This document shows, one piece after another, positions 32,052-39,688 of a stretch of 39,688 bases of DNA. The stretch covers positions 1 to 39,688 of the forward strand of contig JAGYOX010000012.1 of the NCBI GenBank assembly GCA_018399235.1, written 5' to 3'. Position 1 is the first letter of the stretch. Every line of letters begins with the position of its first letter. The notes under the pieces were generated by a model. That model searched no databases. It saw nothing but the letters and a program-made list of their open reading frames with translations, and was not told where the DNA came from. Both the position numbers and the translations under genes were made by a program. The DNA is from Desulfobacterales bacterium. Lineage in GTDB: Bacteria > Desulfobacterota > Desulfobacteria > Desulfobacterales > Desulfosalsimonadaceae.

Positions 32052-33158
32052 CTACCATTCAATTTTTGCCGATCCCTCATCCGGTTCCGGCACAAAAACC
32101 TGATAAACAATATTTTGCCCTTCCTCAAGGCTCGTCTCTTTATGGGTGCTGCCATCATTCTGAAAGTAGGCCCCTCCGCCAAGGGTTACGACGAGATCCC
32201 CCATCTCCGATGAAACCGACACGGCGGTTATTATCAAGTCAGACAAACCAATCTCCAAACCGGTTTCGGTCTTCATGCTGGAAGCGGTTCCCAGATCCCT
32301 TTGCTTACTGCCAAAGATCGCCTTGAACCAATCCTTAGGCGGCGAATTCGCATCTCCCCAGGAAACGCTTGCATTCGGGTTAATGTTAACCGCTTCATGA
32401 TGATGGTGATGATGATCATCATCGTCAACGGCCGCAACCGTGCCCGCAGCTGCAGCAACACCTGCAGCTGTTGCCAGGACGACAACGGTTGTGGATATGC
32501 CCGTGGTAGCACTGATGCTTCCGGCGCTTGTCGCTGCTGCTGCTGCGCCAGTCGTCGATCCGGCGGAGGCAGTGGCCGAAGCAGAGTAAATGCCGCCGGC
32601 TACCATACCGAATCGAAGCGAGGATTCAACCGCATCAATGGTCAATGAATCTGAAAACCCGGCAATCTCTTCGGGCGGCTTTGATAATTCCGTGTAAATG
32701 GAGAGCTCTTCCTTGTCCTCTACTTCCTGCCAGGCTGGCGCCTCTTTTTCTTCCACGGTTTTTTTTACCATAAAGGGCTGTGTCTTAACCACCTGCTGAT
32801 CCAAATTAACAACAAGGAAAAGGTATTGGATCTGCTCCGCATAGTCCGCCGGGGCTGGCAGGATGGCCTGGTATTTCTGCCCGTTAATTTCAACCATGGG
32901 CACAAAAACATATTCAGCCTGTTCATCTGCTTTGAAATAACAGCGAACCAGTTTGATTCCTGCCTCATCGCTCACCTTGGCATCCAGCGCGATGCGATTT
33001 CCCGATACAAAATGCTTGATCGATTTGTGTTTGACCTCGGTGGTTACCTCTTTTTGAGCCGCTGACAGGGAAATAGGACACACAAAAAGCGATCCAATCC
33101 CTACAAGTAAAAACAATAGAAAAGCAAAGTTGACTCTAAAATGGTGTCCCAGGTTCAT
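32052..33158 (-). CDS. Exported protein with membrane segment and Asp4-His6 tract, function unknown
   Basis: The protein has 368 residues. ATG 33158 follows GGAGGGGGG. Residues 1-34 are a signal peptide (FAFLLFLLVGIGSLFVCPISLSA). Residues 40-135 look like a beta-sandwich domain (KVSDEAGIKLVRCYFKADEQ...FVPMVEINGQKYQAILPAP). Residues 195-244 are Ala/Ser/Thr/Gly-rich, with a probable membrane segment at about 220-244, immediately followed by DDDD (245-248) and HHHHHH (249-254). The rest (260-368) is a beta-rich tail. The tract could bind divalent metal, or mark the boundary of the membrane segment. I do not recognise a family. Its position between the surface lipoprotein and the kinase suggests a joint envelope function. 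Confidence 0.65.
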   Translation of the reverse strand: MNLGHHFRVNFAFLLFLLVGIGSLFVCPISLSAAQKEVTTEVKHKSIKHFVSGNRIALDAKVSDEAGIKLVRCYFKADEQAEYVFVPMVEINGQKYQAILPAPADYAEQIQYLFLVVNLDQQVVKTQPFMVKKTVEEKEAPAWQEVEDKEELSIYTELSKPPEEIAGFSDSLTIDAVESSLRFGMVAGGIYSASATASAGSTTGAAAAATSAGSISATTGISTTVVVLATAAGVAAAAGTVAAVDDDDHHHHHHEAVNINPNASVSWGDANSPPKDWFKAIFGSKQRDLGTASSMKTETGLEIGLSDLIITAVSVSSEMGDLVVTLGGGAYFQNDGSTHKETSLEEGQNIVYQVFVPEPDEGSAKIEW

Positions 33159-33249
33159 TGCCCCCCCTCCTGACTCCTTTTGGAAGATTGTTCTGGAAAC
33201 CTACATTAGTAACCCACATAAATAGAAAAGGTTTCACCGGATGGTACTT

Positions 33250-35244
33250 TCAGTTATTATTTAAAACCCGAATAAAGCGAGTATTCACAGCCCATTTGTC
33301 AGCAGGCTGGTCCATCAAGCGCTTAAAAAGGTTCTCGCTCATATTGATGGCGCTGTTTTGCGCCGTTGCCTCATAAGACCAGCTAAAAACGGGCATTCCG
33401 GGATCAAACTGCCGGCTGTAATCATTCATAATCCCGTTTAACCCACAACCCAGTGCTACAATCATTTCGTTGCCCATGGGTGGTGAAACCTGTATTTTTT
33501 TTGAGCAACCGGTTTCATTTTTGACGATTTGATCACGCTGATTCCTGTCCAGCGGAAACAGTTTGAAAATACCTTCAATATTCACGTCCAAAAGCATGGT
33601 GTGGGCCTTGAAGTCTGGCTCCAGGCAAAATTGAACCTGCTCCCCGATGATAAAGGCATCTTTAAATTTACCGGGAATGTCAAGACTCATAGCCGGCCGG
33701 CCCTTTCCGGTGTTTACTAAAGATAGGGTCTTGAACAGATTAAAGCAGTAATTGCGTTTAATGAGCGATTCAATTTTATCAAAGGGAATATTTTCCGTAT
33801 TTATATTAAATTCTTCACCGCAGGTATGTTGACACTCGTAAAGATTGCTTGTGATAACCAGTTTTTTGCCAAGCGCATGGTCTTTTAGAGTAATCAGCAT
33901 GTCATATCCGCCCTTGTCAAAATAGCGGACAAAAGGGATCATTGCCAGAAACCCGCTGAGATCGGCAGTCAGTCTTTGGTCGTTATTTTTAGCCGTTTTT
34001 ACACCAATTTTCAACCTGCATAACTCACGGATATCGTCTCTCATTAACGGCCTTTTGTTTGTTTCGAGCTGCCTTAGGATTTCTTTTTCACGTATCTCTT
34101 TATCGCGAAGCCCTAATTCAGATCCCTCCTCTCCGAGAACCATCGGCCAATGTCGTTTAAGCGTGCCGAAATTAAGAAGGGCAACGATCAGACCGGCCAT
34201 GCAGATGCCAATGGCTGAAATTAGCCAGACCCTCTTTTTTCTGTTTCGTTCTGATTCAGGCTGTCCTGATATAAAAGGTAAAATTCTCGATTTTTGCCGA
34301 ACGCTTTTCTGAGGCGTTTCAATATCGCCCCGTGTTACCAAACGGGTCGCCATTTCTTCAACGGATCGTTTTTCAGCGGATGGCGTAAACGAATTTTCTG
34401 TCAAGCCTTGCCCTTTTAGCAGATATAAATCTTCCAATAAGGCATCCCCATCAGGATATCTGTCATCCGGATGTTTTTCCAGAAGCTTGACAATAATCTT
34501 GTTCAGCGCTTTAGGTACGTGCGGATTCACAGTAATAGGTGGAGGCGGTGTTTCATGAACCTGTTTGTAGGCCAGGGATGCCATATCATCTGTTTCAAAA
34601 GGATAACTCCCGCTGACCATTTGGTAAAATATCATCCCCAGCGCATACAAATCACTTCGCTTATCTACGGGTTTCCCGGAAATCTGCTCCGGACTCATAA
34701 ATTTTGGGGACCCCAAAATCATATTGGTTGCCGTCATGTTTGGATCGCCCAGGTTTTTAGAAATGCCGAAATCGGTCAAAATAATCCGGCCATCGGAGTT
34801 AATCATGAAGTTGGAAGGTTTGATATCCCGATGAATAATATTTTGCTTATGGGTATGGGCGATAGCTTCGGTCATGGCTATCATCAACTCCAGCGCTGTT
34901 TCTGGATCAAGGGGGCCGTCATCCATTTTTTCGCGGAGGGTGATACCCTCAATGTAGGGCATTATGAGATAATCGAACTCCGCATGGCTGCCAAAATCCA
35001 TAATCTGGATGATACCGGGATGGTCAACACTGGCAGCATGTCTGGCCTCTTGGAGAAATCTTTGACGGATATCCTTTTCTTTTTCCACTGACTGGTGAAT
35101 AATCTTGATGGCGCGCTGCTTTCCCAGCACCCGGTGGATACCAAGATAAATTTCACCCATTCCGCCTGAGGCAATCAGTTTTACTATTTCGTATTTATCG
35201 GCAAGTGCGGATCTTAATTTATCGATATTATATGATTCAGGCAT
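33250..35244 (-). CDS. Transmembrane Ser/Thr protein kinase with DUF4384-like sensor domain
   Basis: The protein has 664 residues. Residues 20-275 are a Hanks-type kinase: Gly loop SGGMGEIYLG, Lys in AIKII (K47), HRDIKPSN with catalytic D140, DFGIS (158-162), and SPEQ in the activation segment. Residues 280-335 are a linker, the membrane helix is about 339-359, and residues 360-664 are outside the cytoplasm. Within them, about 540-625 has the DUF4384 pattern (VQFCLEPDFKAHTMLLDVNIEGIFKLFPLDRNQ...NEMIVALGCG), a domain often found with kinases, caspases and envelope lipoproteins. It probably senses an envelope signal and phosphorylates cytoplasmic partners. The double-FHA protein at 38694-39458 is a natural target. 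No phosphatase gene is complete in the window. Confidence 0.9.
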   Translation of the reverse strand: MPESYNIDKLRSALADKYEIVKLIASGGMGEIYLGIHRVLGKQRAIKIIHQSVEKEKDIRQRFLQEARHAASVDHPGIIQIMDFGSHAEFDYLIMPYIEGITLREKMDDGPLDPETALELMIAMTEAIAHTHKQNIIHRDIKPSNFMINSDGRIILTDFGISKNLGDPNMTATNMILGSPKFMSPEQISGKPVDKRSDLYALGMIFYQMVSGSYPFETDDMASLAYKQVHETPPPPITVNPHVPKALNKIIVKLLEKHPDDRYPDGDALLEDLYLLKGQGLTENSFTPSAEKRSVEEMATRLVTRGDIETPQKSVRQKSRILPFISGQPESERNRKKRVWLISAIGICMAGLIVALLNFGTLKRHWPMVLGEEGSELGLRDKEIREKEILRQLETNKRPLMRDDIRELCRLKIGVKTAKNNDQRLTADLSGFLAMIPFVRYFDKGGYDMLITLKDHALGKKLVITSNLYECQHTCGEEFNINTENIPFDKIESLIKRNYCFNLFKTLSLVNTGKGRPAMSLDIPGKFKDAFIIGEQVQFCLEPDFKAHTMLLDVNIEGIFKLFPLDRNQRDQIVKNETGCSKKIQVSPPMGNEMIVALGCGLNGIMNDYSRQFDPGMPVFSWSYEATAQNSAINMSENLFKRLMDQPADKWAVNTRFIRVLNNN

Positions 35245-35438
35245 GAAAACGGGGCGTCGCCTTAACTAAATTACCCAGCCGATTGCCCGCTTCGATTATT
35301 TGATCAGGGCCGGCAATCGACCATGCTTTTAGAAGCCAATATCCTATGATTAATGATATATCGTGATATGAACAGCGAACAAAAGTTATTATGATTTTTT
35401 TAATTTATCGCACCCCGTCCTTAATTGCAAGTAAATGC

Positions 35439-35467
35439 TTGTATCATCTAAAAAAAACTGATATATA
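35439..35467 (+). promoter_or_regulatory. Weak candidate promoter in the divergent gap
   Basis: TTGTAT (35439-35444), 17 bases, TATATA (35462-35467), about 50 bases before the start at 35519. The 274-base gap (35245-35518) is very AT-rich and otherwise shows no gene; it must hold promoters in both directions. Confidence 0.3.
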
Positions 35468-35518
35468 GAATTTAATATAATAGTTTTTTAGTATCCCGCT
35501 AAAGAAGAGATATAATAT

Positions 35519-36295
35519 ATGAAAGGCATATGCTTAACATCTCTAACGCCGTCGCAAGATGTGGTGAAGGGGTTCATATCTCAAGTAGAGCCATACGGAC
35601 TTAAGGTGACGGGACATTTCTGGACCGATGACCTGCAAAAAATGGCCTGGATGGGACCGCGGGACATGCTGGTTGATTCCGACACCTCCTTATGGGGAAT
35701 TTTAGGCAGTAAAGAGGATTTTGAAAAAGTCGAAGTTCGCTATGGGCTATCCCTTCTATCCCTTTCCGCCAGTGCCCAAAAAATGACCCCTTTAAACGTA
35801 CTTATTTTACAAATGGGTTCGGATAGGGTTGTACATGAAAATCTGCCAACCCCTCTAAAAGGTGCAGATATTTGTCCGCTGTCAGATAAAAGTTTAGGTG
35901 CCAAACTGGTTGCCAAAGCCCATCAATCAAAAAATGTTTCTACCGAAGAGTATTTTATTGATATTCACGGTAATGAACATATCGGCCAGTGGTTTGAAAT
36001 TCGGCCGACCACAGGTTCCTGGCCCGGCGCCATGTTCGGCGCCGCCGGGGGCGAGGTTGTATTTCAAGCCGTAGGACCCGCCGGTGGACTGCCTGAAAAA
36101 AGCGTGCTGAACTATCCCTTGCAGGGGTTGAAGCTCAGCCTGGGCGACGTGGAATATACAGCCTGGGCACTACAAAATGAGATCACCCCGGAAATCTCAT
36201 ACTATGCAAAGGTTGATGGTTATCCGTCTTCGGTTGTTTTCGGGCCCTATTCAACCGAAGAATCGGCGGATGCCTACGTAATGAATCTTAAATAA
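35519..36295 (+). CDS. Unrecognised protein next to type VI-like sheath genes
   Basis: The protein has 258 residues. ATG 35519 has AAGAAGAGA upstream. There is no signal peptide or membrane helix; composition is that of a soluble cytoplasmic protein. The N-terminal third (TPSQDVVKGFISQVEPYGLKVTGHFWTDD...) looks alpha/beta, and the middle carries a glycine-rich GAMFGAAGGEVVFQAVGPAGG stretch-like region (about 175-200). I do not recognise the family. It is followed 16 bases later by another unknown gene on the same strand, and convergent beyond that is the sheath gene, so it may be a component or regulator of the contractile system. Confidence 0.7.
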   Translation: MKGICLTSLTPSQDVVKGFISQVEPYGLKVTGHFWTDDLQKMAWMGPRDMLVDSDTSLWGILGSKEDFEKVEVRYGLSLLSLSASAQKMTPLNVLILQMGSDRVVHENLPTPLKGADICPLSDKSLGAKLVAKAHQSKNVSTEEYFIDIHGNEHIGQWFEIRPTTGSWPGAMFGAAGGEVVFQAVGPAGGLPEKSVLNYPLQGLKLSLGDVEYTAWALQNEITPEISYYAKVDGYPSSVVFGPYSTEESADAYVMNLK

Positions 36296-36311
36296 GACGG
36301 TTGAAAAATCT

Positions 36312-37079
36312 ATGAGCGAATCCTCAATTCTCCGGAAAGACCTGGACAATGAGCAGTTTATCCAGTTACGAAAAAATACGGAAAAAATTGCCGACCTTCT
36401 GCATAAACGGCTCAAAAATCATTTAAGCATTTTAAAACCCCTTTTCAACCCGGTTAAACTGCTCGGCGCCTATATTAAAAGCGCCAATATGGATGACGTG
36501 CCGGGTTCCGACAAAGCATTTGCAAGGCTCCAGGAAAAATATGCGGCCATCTGTGAAACACCTTTCGGCCTGCCCCGCAAGCTCTCATCCCCGCTAACCT
36601 CTATGACCAGCCAAATTGACGCGACTCCCTATAAATACCCAATCTACATGGGGGAAACCAAAGATAAGGCTACAACTGTTAGCGCGCCCACCCGGTGGGT
36701 TCTTTCCTATCAAAGCGATTGCCCCTACGACCGGATGCGGGAGATGATAAAAGGAACTGTCAGCCGGCAGCCTGAAGAGCTGAAAACCTCATTGATCAAA
36801 CATCTGACAATGGTTTTGCTGCTAGAGAAATTTAAAGAGTTGGCGCAGTTGTTCCAGGATCTTCGTTATGAGGTTGAAATTGAAAAAATGCAGGAGCTGG
36901 GCGGACTACCGGTCGTTCTCCTAAAAGCCCCGATTGAAACCTTTCTGCCATCAGACGAGTTTATTCAAAATGTGACTCAGCTTTCAGGTATCCCCGCTTT
37001 CCAAGAAATTATAGACTTTGATGCCCCGGAAAACATGCCGGATCCCTTGAAAGAATCCTTGCAACAAGCAATCACCTAA
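36312..37079 (+). CDS. Unrecognised helical protein next to type VI-like sheath genes
   Basis: The protein has 255 residues, 16 bases after the previous gene and probably co-transcribed. It has no signal peptide. The first 70 residues and residues 150-210 are predicted helical (NEQFIQLRKNTEKIADLLHK; LIKHLTMVLLLEKFKELAQLFQDL), with Pro/Thr-rich turns between. I do not recognise a family. Its stop lies only 39 bases from the convergent stop of the TssB-TssC-like gene. The two plus-strand genes sit in the middle of the minus-strand kinase/sheath/FHA block, which suggests they belong to the same system. Confidence 0.7.
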   Translation: MSESSILRKDLDNEQFIQLRKNTEKIADLLHKRLKNHLSILKPLFNPVKLLGAYIKSANMDDVPGSDKAFARLQEKYAAICETPFGLPRKLSSPLTSMTSQIDATPYKYPIYMGETKDKATTVSAPTRWVLSYQSDCPYDRMREMIKGTVSRQPEELKTSLIKHLTMVLLLEKFKELAQLFQDLRYEVEIEKMQELGGLPVVLLKAPIETFLPSDEFIQNVTQLSGIPAFQEIIDFDAPENMPDPLKESLQQAIT

Positions 37080-37118
37080 GCCGTTGTCAGGCAGTAAAAA
37101 CTCACTTCATCATCTTTT

Positions 37119-38690
37119 TTACCAGCGAAATTCCAAAGTAAGCCTTTCTCTGGATGACAGGATACGGTGGGATGGATACAAATCGATTTTCAAAGGGATA
37201 CGGCTTTCATCATCAGGCGGACCAGCTTCAATTACAAGGGATTCCGGTCCAGGATGCCCGCTTTTTACCCAAAAAGATGAAAAAGCATTGCTTAACTCGT
37301 TTTCCAGAGATTGCCCCGACAAATCCGGCGCCAGGTTGTCACGGCACCACAACAAGAACTGCGTCACCCTGGCGGCAAACAGCTGATATGCCAGGGAAGC
37401 ACCGCCAATCGTCGTCTCCATAGGAATAAATGCAATATCCCGGTTGGCCATAGTGGCCAGGGGCATTAAACCGGCCCGCCGGCATTGATCCATCCGGTCC
37501 TCAGAAATTAACGCTTCTGACGGACTGGCTGTATTTGAATCGATGTAATGAACGGCCAAATCTTCAAGTTGATAAGCCCGCCAGTCCGTAAACCGGGTCG
37601 GCCACCCCGTTTCTATAAAGCTTTCAAGGATTAGGGCGGATATGCCCCATACGGAGCTTGACCACGGAAGGCCCGGCTCTTCAAACGGAAAATTTCTTGG
37701 CCGGTTTTCACTGCCGTAGGGATATCGAAACAGGAACCGGTTGCAGGCAAGTGCCAGCCAATTGGCTTCTGGTTGGGCTTTGAGCCGGTTAAATTTTGCA
37801 AAATGAGAATCGTCAAGGTAGTGTGGAATAAATGAGAGGCGGTTCAACTCTGACCATGAAGACAGATCCATTAAGCCGGGCGAGGCCCATGCCATTACCG
37901 GCGCCATAAGTATTTCAGCAAACTGAGCAACCTTTTCAAGCAGCGCCATGCTGTTGGGTGTATTATCAAATGGGAGATCGACAAAAATAAAAGACGGCAG
38001 GTCGTCTATCAGCCTTGCTGTCAATATACCAATCGTTTCATCAAGCGTTTCAAGCGCTACAGGGACGATGTTCAGACGAAAATCGCTGCTTACATCCCCC
38101 CCCTTCTGTAGCAAAAGCTTCACCCCTTGCCATGCGGATTCAGCATCTCGAAAGTATCTTGCAGAATAAACATTAGCAAGAACTCCCTGTATAATGGCGT
38201 CAACGGGATTGCCGCCGGACAATGGTTTTGAAGCAGAACCGGGGCTATCCCCCGGCATGGCCACCATGTTTAGAATGTTGTCCAATCCATCCGAAGCCTT
38301 GTATTTTGCATCCCCTGCCTCCTCTTCTATCGGGAGCTCGGGAAGATCCGGCCATTCCTCAAGTTTCTGTTTTTTTTGAGCGACCGACATTTTTTTGTCC
38401 GATAGAATTTCCCTGGCCTCCAAGAGACGGCTTAAGAAAGAACTGTTTTGTACCAACCTATCCGGATGGAAATCTTTTATCCTGGAAATCTTGATTTCGA
38501 CTCCACCGGCAGGACACAAATCCCGGGGAACAGGAAAATAGCCGGAAATTCCAATTGATTCAATGACCTGATCCAGATTCGACAAATCAACGGTTATGGG
38601 TGGCTGCTTCCAGGGAATCTGCCCGTTCATTGCAAAAGGCGCCAAAGCCAACACTTTGAATGGCATTTTCGGTATACCCATGCCCATCAC
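37119..38690 (-). CDS. tssC: Fused TssB-TssC-like contractile sheath protein (type VI secretion family)
   Basis: The protein has 523 residues counted from GTG 38690; ATG at residue 2 or 4 may be the real start. Residues 9-100 resemble the small sheath protein TssB: MPFKVLALAPF, VDLSNLDQVIESIG, IKISRIKDFHPDRLVQ, FLSRLLEAREIL, in the order of the TssB core. An acidic, Pro-rich linker (100-160) follows. Residues 163-523 resemble the large subunit TssC: VDAIIQGVLANVYSARYFRDAESAWQGV, then NRFLFRYPYGSENRPRNFPFEEPGLPWSSSVWG (matching PR-x-L-x-R-x-PYG...FEE...W), and the LMPLATMANRDIAFIP segment. In ordinary systems TssB and TssC are separate chains that form the contractile sheath. It follows the FHA gene by three bases. 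Confidence 0.8.
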   Translation of the reverse strand: MMGMGIPKMPFKVLALAPFAMNGQIPWKQPPITVDLSNLDQVIESIGISGYFPVPRDLCPAGGVEIKISRIKDFHPDRLVQNSSFLSRLLEAREILSDKKMSVAQKKQKLEEWPDLPELPIEEEAGDAKYKASDGLDNILNMVAMPGDSPGSASKPLSGGNPVDAIIQGVLANVYSARYFRDAESAWQGVKLLLQKGGDVSSDFRLNIVPVALETLDETIGILTARLIDDLPSFIFVDLPFDNTPNSMALLEKVAQFAEILMAPVMAWASPGLMDLSSWSELNRLSFIPHYLDDSHFAKFNRLKAQPEANWLALACNRFLFRYPYGSENRPRNFPFEEPGLPWSSSVWGISALILESFIETGWPTRFTDWRAYQLEDLAVHYIDSNTASPSEALISEDRMDQCRRAGLMPLATMANRDIAFIPMETTIGGASLAYQLFAARVTQFLLWCRDNLAPDLSGQSLENELSNAFSSFWVKSGHPGPESLVIEAGPPDDESRIPLKIDLYPSHRILSSRERLTLEFRW

Positions 38691-38693
38691 CCC

Positions 38694-39458
38694 CTACTCG
38701 ATAATCTCATCCAGACGACCATCCCCCAGGAACCTGAAAACGGGACCCTGATGGGTCAAGCCCAGTTTATTATCAGTAATTAGCGGAGATTCGGAAGAAA
38801 TCGTTACGCCATCGATAAAAATACTTTGTTTTCCAGTTAGATCCCTCACCCAGTATTGGCCGTCCCGGTAAAAAATCTCGGCATGCCTGTCTGAAATCGC
38901 TGCGTGGTCTAATTTAAGATCACAGTCCGCACTTCTGCCGATGGTCACCGGAAGACTTTTAAACCGGTGAAGTTTTGGGCCGAAACGGATCACCAATGGT
39001 GCCTGCTGAGAAGGAGAGGGCTTCAAAGACGGCTGTTTTAGCGGGATCTGCTTTGCCGCCCGGTCAAAACTGCTCTCCTCTTCCGCCGCCGGAGACTCTG
39101 TCTGGAAGCTTGGTGATTGCCTGGTTTCAACCACTTTTGTCAAAAAACTAACCTTTGGCCCACCCTCTGCAAACATCATCCAATCGCCGCTTTTCAGATA
39201 CGCCTCTTCCTCCTCACCGACCGGCTTTCCGTTTAAGTATGTAAGGTTGGCGCTCTTATTGATCAGCTTGAACCGGTTTCCTTCACGAATAACCCTGGCA
39301 TGATCCCGGGAAACGATTAATAGGTCTTTTGGAAAACGAACCTGGCAATCCAGGTTCCGGCCAATCAGGATCTCCGCATCTGAAAATTCCTGAATTTCGC
39401 CTTTTAACGGCCCCTCGATGTGGACGATATTGACTATGATATCCGCCTGCTGCATCAT
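38694..39458 (-). CDS. Double FHA-domain protein
   Basis: The protein has 254 residues. Residues about 8-108 are the first FHA domain (EILIGRNLDCQVRFPKDLLIVSRDHARVIREGNRF...LINKSANLTYLNGKPV), and residues about 155-250 the second (VTIGRSADCDLKLDHAAISDRHAEIFYRDGQYWVRDL...SIFIDG). Both keep the GR, the S/R-x-H and the N/D-G residues for phosphothreonine binding. A flexible Ser/Pro/Gln linker lies between. In type VI systems such as that of Pseudomonas, a Ser/Thr kinase phosphorylates an FHA protein to license assembly. Here the kinase gene is about 3.4 kb away and the sheath gene follows by three bases. Confidence 0.88.
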   Translation of the reverse strand: MMQQADIIVNIVHIEGPLKGEIQEFSDAEILIGRNLDCQVRFPKDLLIVSRDHARVIREGNRFKLINKSANLTYLNGKPVGEEEEAYLKSGDWMMFAEGGPKVSFLTKVVETRQSPSFQTESPAAEEESSFDRAAKQIPLKQPSLKPSPSQQAPLVIRFGPKLHRFKSLPVTIGRSADCDLKLDHAAISDRHAEIFYRDGQYWVRDLTGKQSIFIDGVTISSESPLITDNKLGLTHQGPVFRFLGDGRLDEIIE

Positions 39459-39588
39459 AACTGAATCAAGAAAGGAAAATATTGTCTCATTTACCCAATA
39501 ATCCTCTTGTATAGCAAAATTAGGATAAACTCAATCATTATGATTACTAAAAAATATATAATTAAAACTCCATCTGCTCTCCAGCTTT

Positions 39589-39688
39589 TTATTCCACAAG
39601 CATGGCGCCAGCCGACAAATCTTCCAGTGTCTGAATCAGTGCTTTGTCCAAAACTCTTCCTATTCTTTCAGTATCCGTCAATAAAACA
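39589..39688 (-). CDS. C-terminal fragment of a gene entering from the right edge
   Basis: On the minus strand an open frame enters at 39687 and ends with TAA at 39591-39589, giving 32 residues (VLLTDTERIGRVLDKALIQT followed by LEDLSAGAMLVE). The sequence looks like a helical tail of a real protein, but it is too short to name. It precedes the FHA gene by about 130 AT-rich bases (39459-39588) with no gene. Confidence 0.45.
   Translation of the reverse strand, partial: VLLTDTERIGRVLDKALIQTLEDLSAGAMLVE

Noticed and set aside
32397-32426. CRISPR or tandem-repeat array suggested by the CAT/GAT run
   Set aside because: It is an in-frame codon repeat for Asp and His inside a coding region, too short and without spacers. 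No CRISPR array was seen anywhere in the window.
34471-35091. 206-codon plus-strand frame opposite the kinase domain
   Set aside because: All kinase motifs are intact on the minus strand here, so this is a shadow.

Overview
The gene content and a moderate base composition suggest an anaerobic member of the Desulfobacterota, most likely an order Desulfobacterales-type sulfate reducer. The clues are an EF-G of the mitochondrial/spirochaete-like type standing away from any ribosomal operon, a NIL-domain ferredoxin coupled to a thiouridylase, a LiuR-like MerR regulator beside branched acyl-CoA genes, large fused beta-oxidation enzymes, and many hairpin-forming intergenic repeats. The taxonomic call is an inference, because no rRNA or other phylogenetic marker was compared.

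Region by region. (1) 1-720 looks like the edge of an integrated element: the N-terminal part of a Panacea/SocA-type antitoxin gene runs off the left end, and a stretch resembling the 3' end of a tRNA-Leu (about 694-718) may be an attachment-site remnant. (2) 790-10.7 kb is a run of plus-strand genes: a stand-alone CULT-domain (bacterial cereblon) protein, a secreted Cys-rich protein, an EF-G paired with a small RecA/KaiC-like ATPase, a predicted outer-membrane protein, a tRNA-modification operon (NIL-ferredoxin, MnmA, MtaB), and a LiuR-like regulator. (3) 10.9-21.3 kb is a branched-chain acyl-CoA module. A TetR repressor and an alpha-methylacyl-CoA racemase diverge, across a palindrome-rich promoter region, from an operon of two giant fusion enzymes (MaoC-SDR-SCP2, and HMG-CoA-synthase-like-DUF35-SDR-SCP2), an SCPx-type thiolase and a DmdC-like acyl-CoA dehydrogenase. 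(4) 21.4-33.2 kb on the minus strand encodes an envelope machine: MacB-like permease, LolD-like ATPase, HlyD/MacA adaptor, TolC-type channel, DUF799 and CsgG-like lipoproteins, an exported caspase-fold protease, a PKD/DUF1566 lipoprotein, and an exported protein with a natural Asp4-His6 tract. (5) 33.2 kb to the end holds a transmembrane Ser/Thr kinase with a DUF4384-like sensor, two unrecognised genes, a fused TssB-TssC contractile-sheath protein, a double-FHA protein and the tail of one more gene. Together these look like part of an atypical type VI secretion locus with a kinase/FHA phospho-relay.

How the genes may work together. The racemase, R-hydratase/R-dehydrogenase fusion, SCPx thiolase and acyl-CoA dehydrogenase parallel the enzyme set of peroxisomal branched-chain and bile-acid side-chain beta-oxidation, here in a bacterial operon with one repressor-like palindrome at +1 and another upstream. 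The right half couples intracellular Ser/Thr signalling (kinase, FHA) to envelope and contractile machinery. The most distinctive items are the CULT-only protein with all three cage tryptophans, the four-domain enzyme with Gln in place of the synthase cysteine, and the single-chain TssB-TssC sheath protein.
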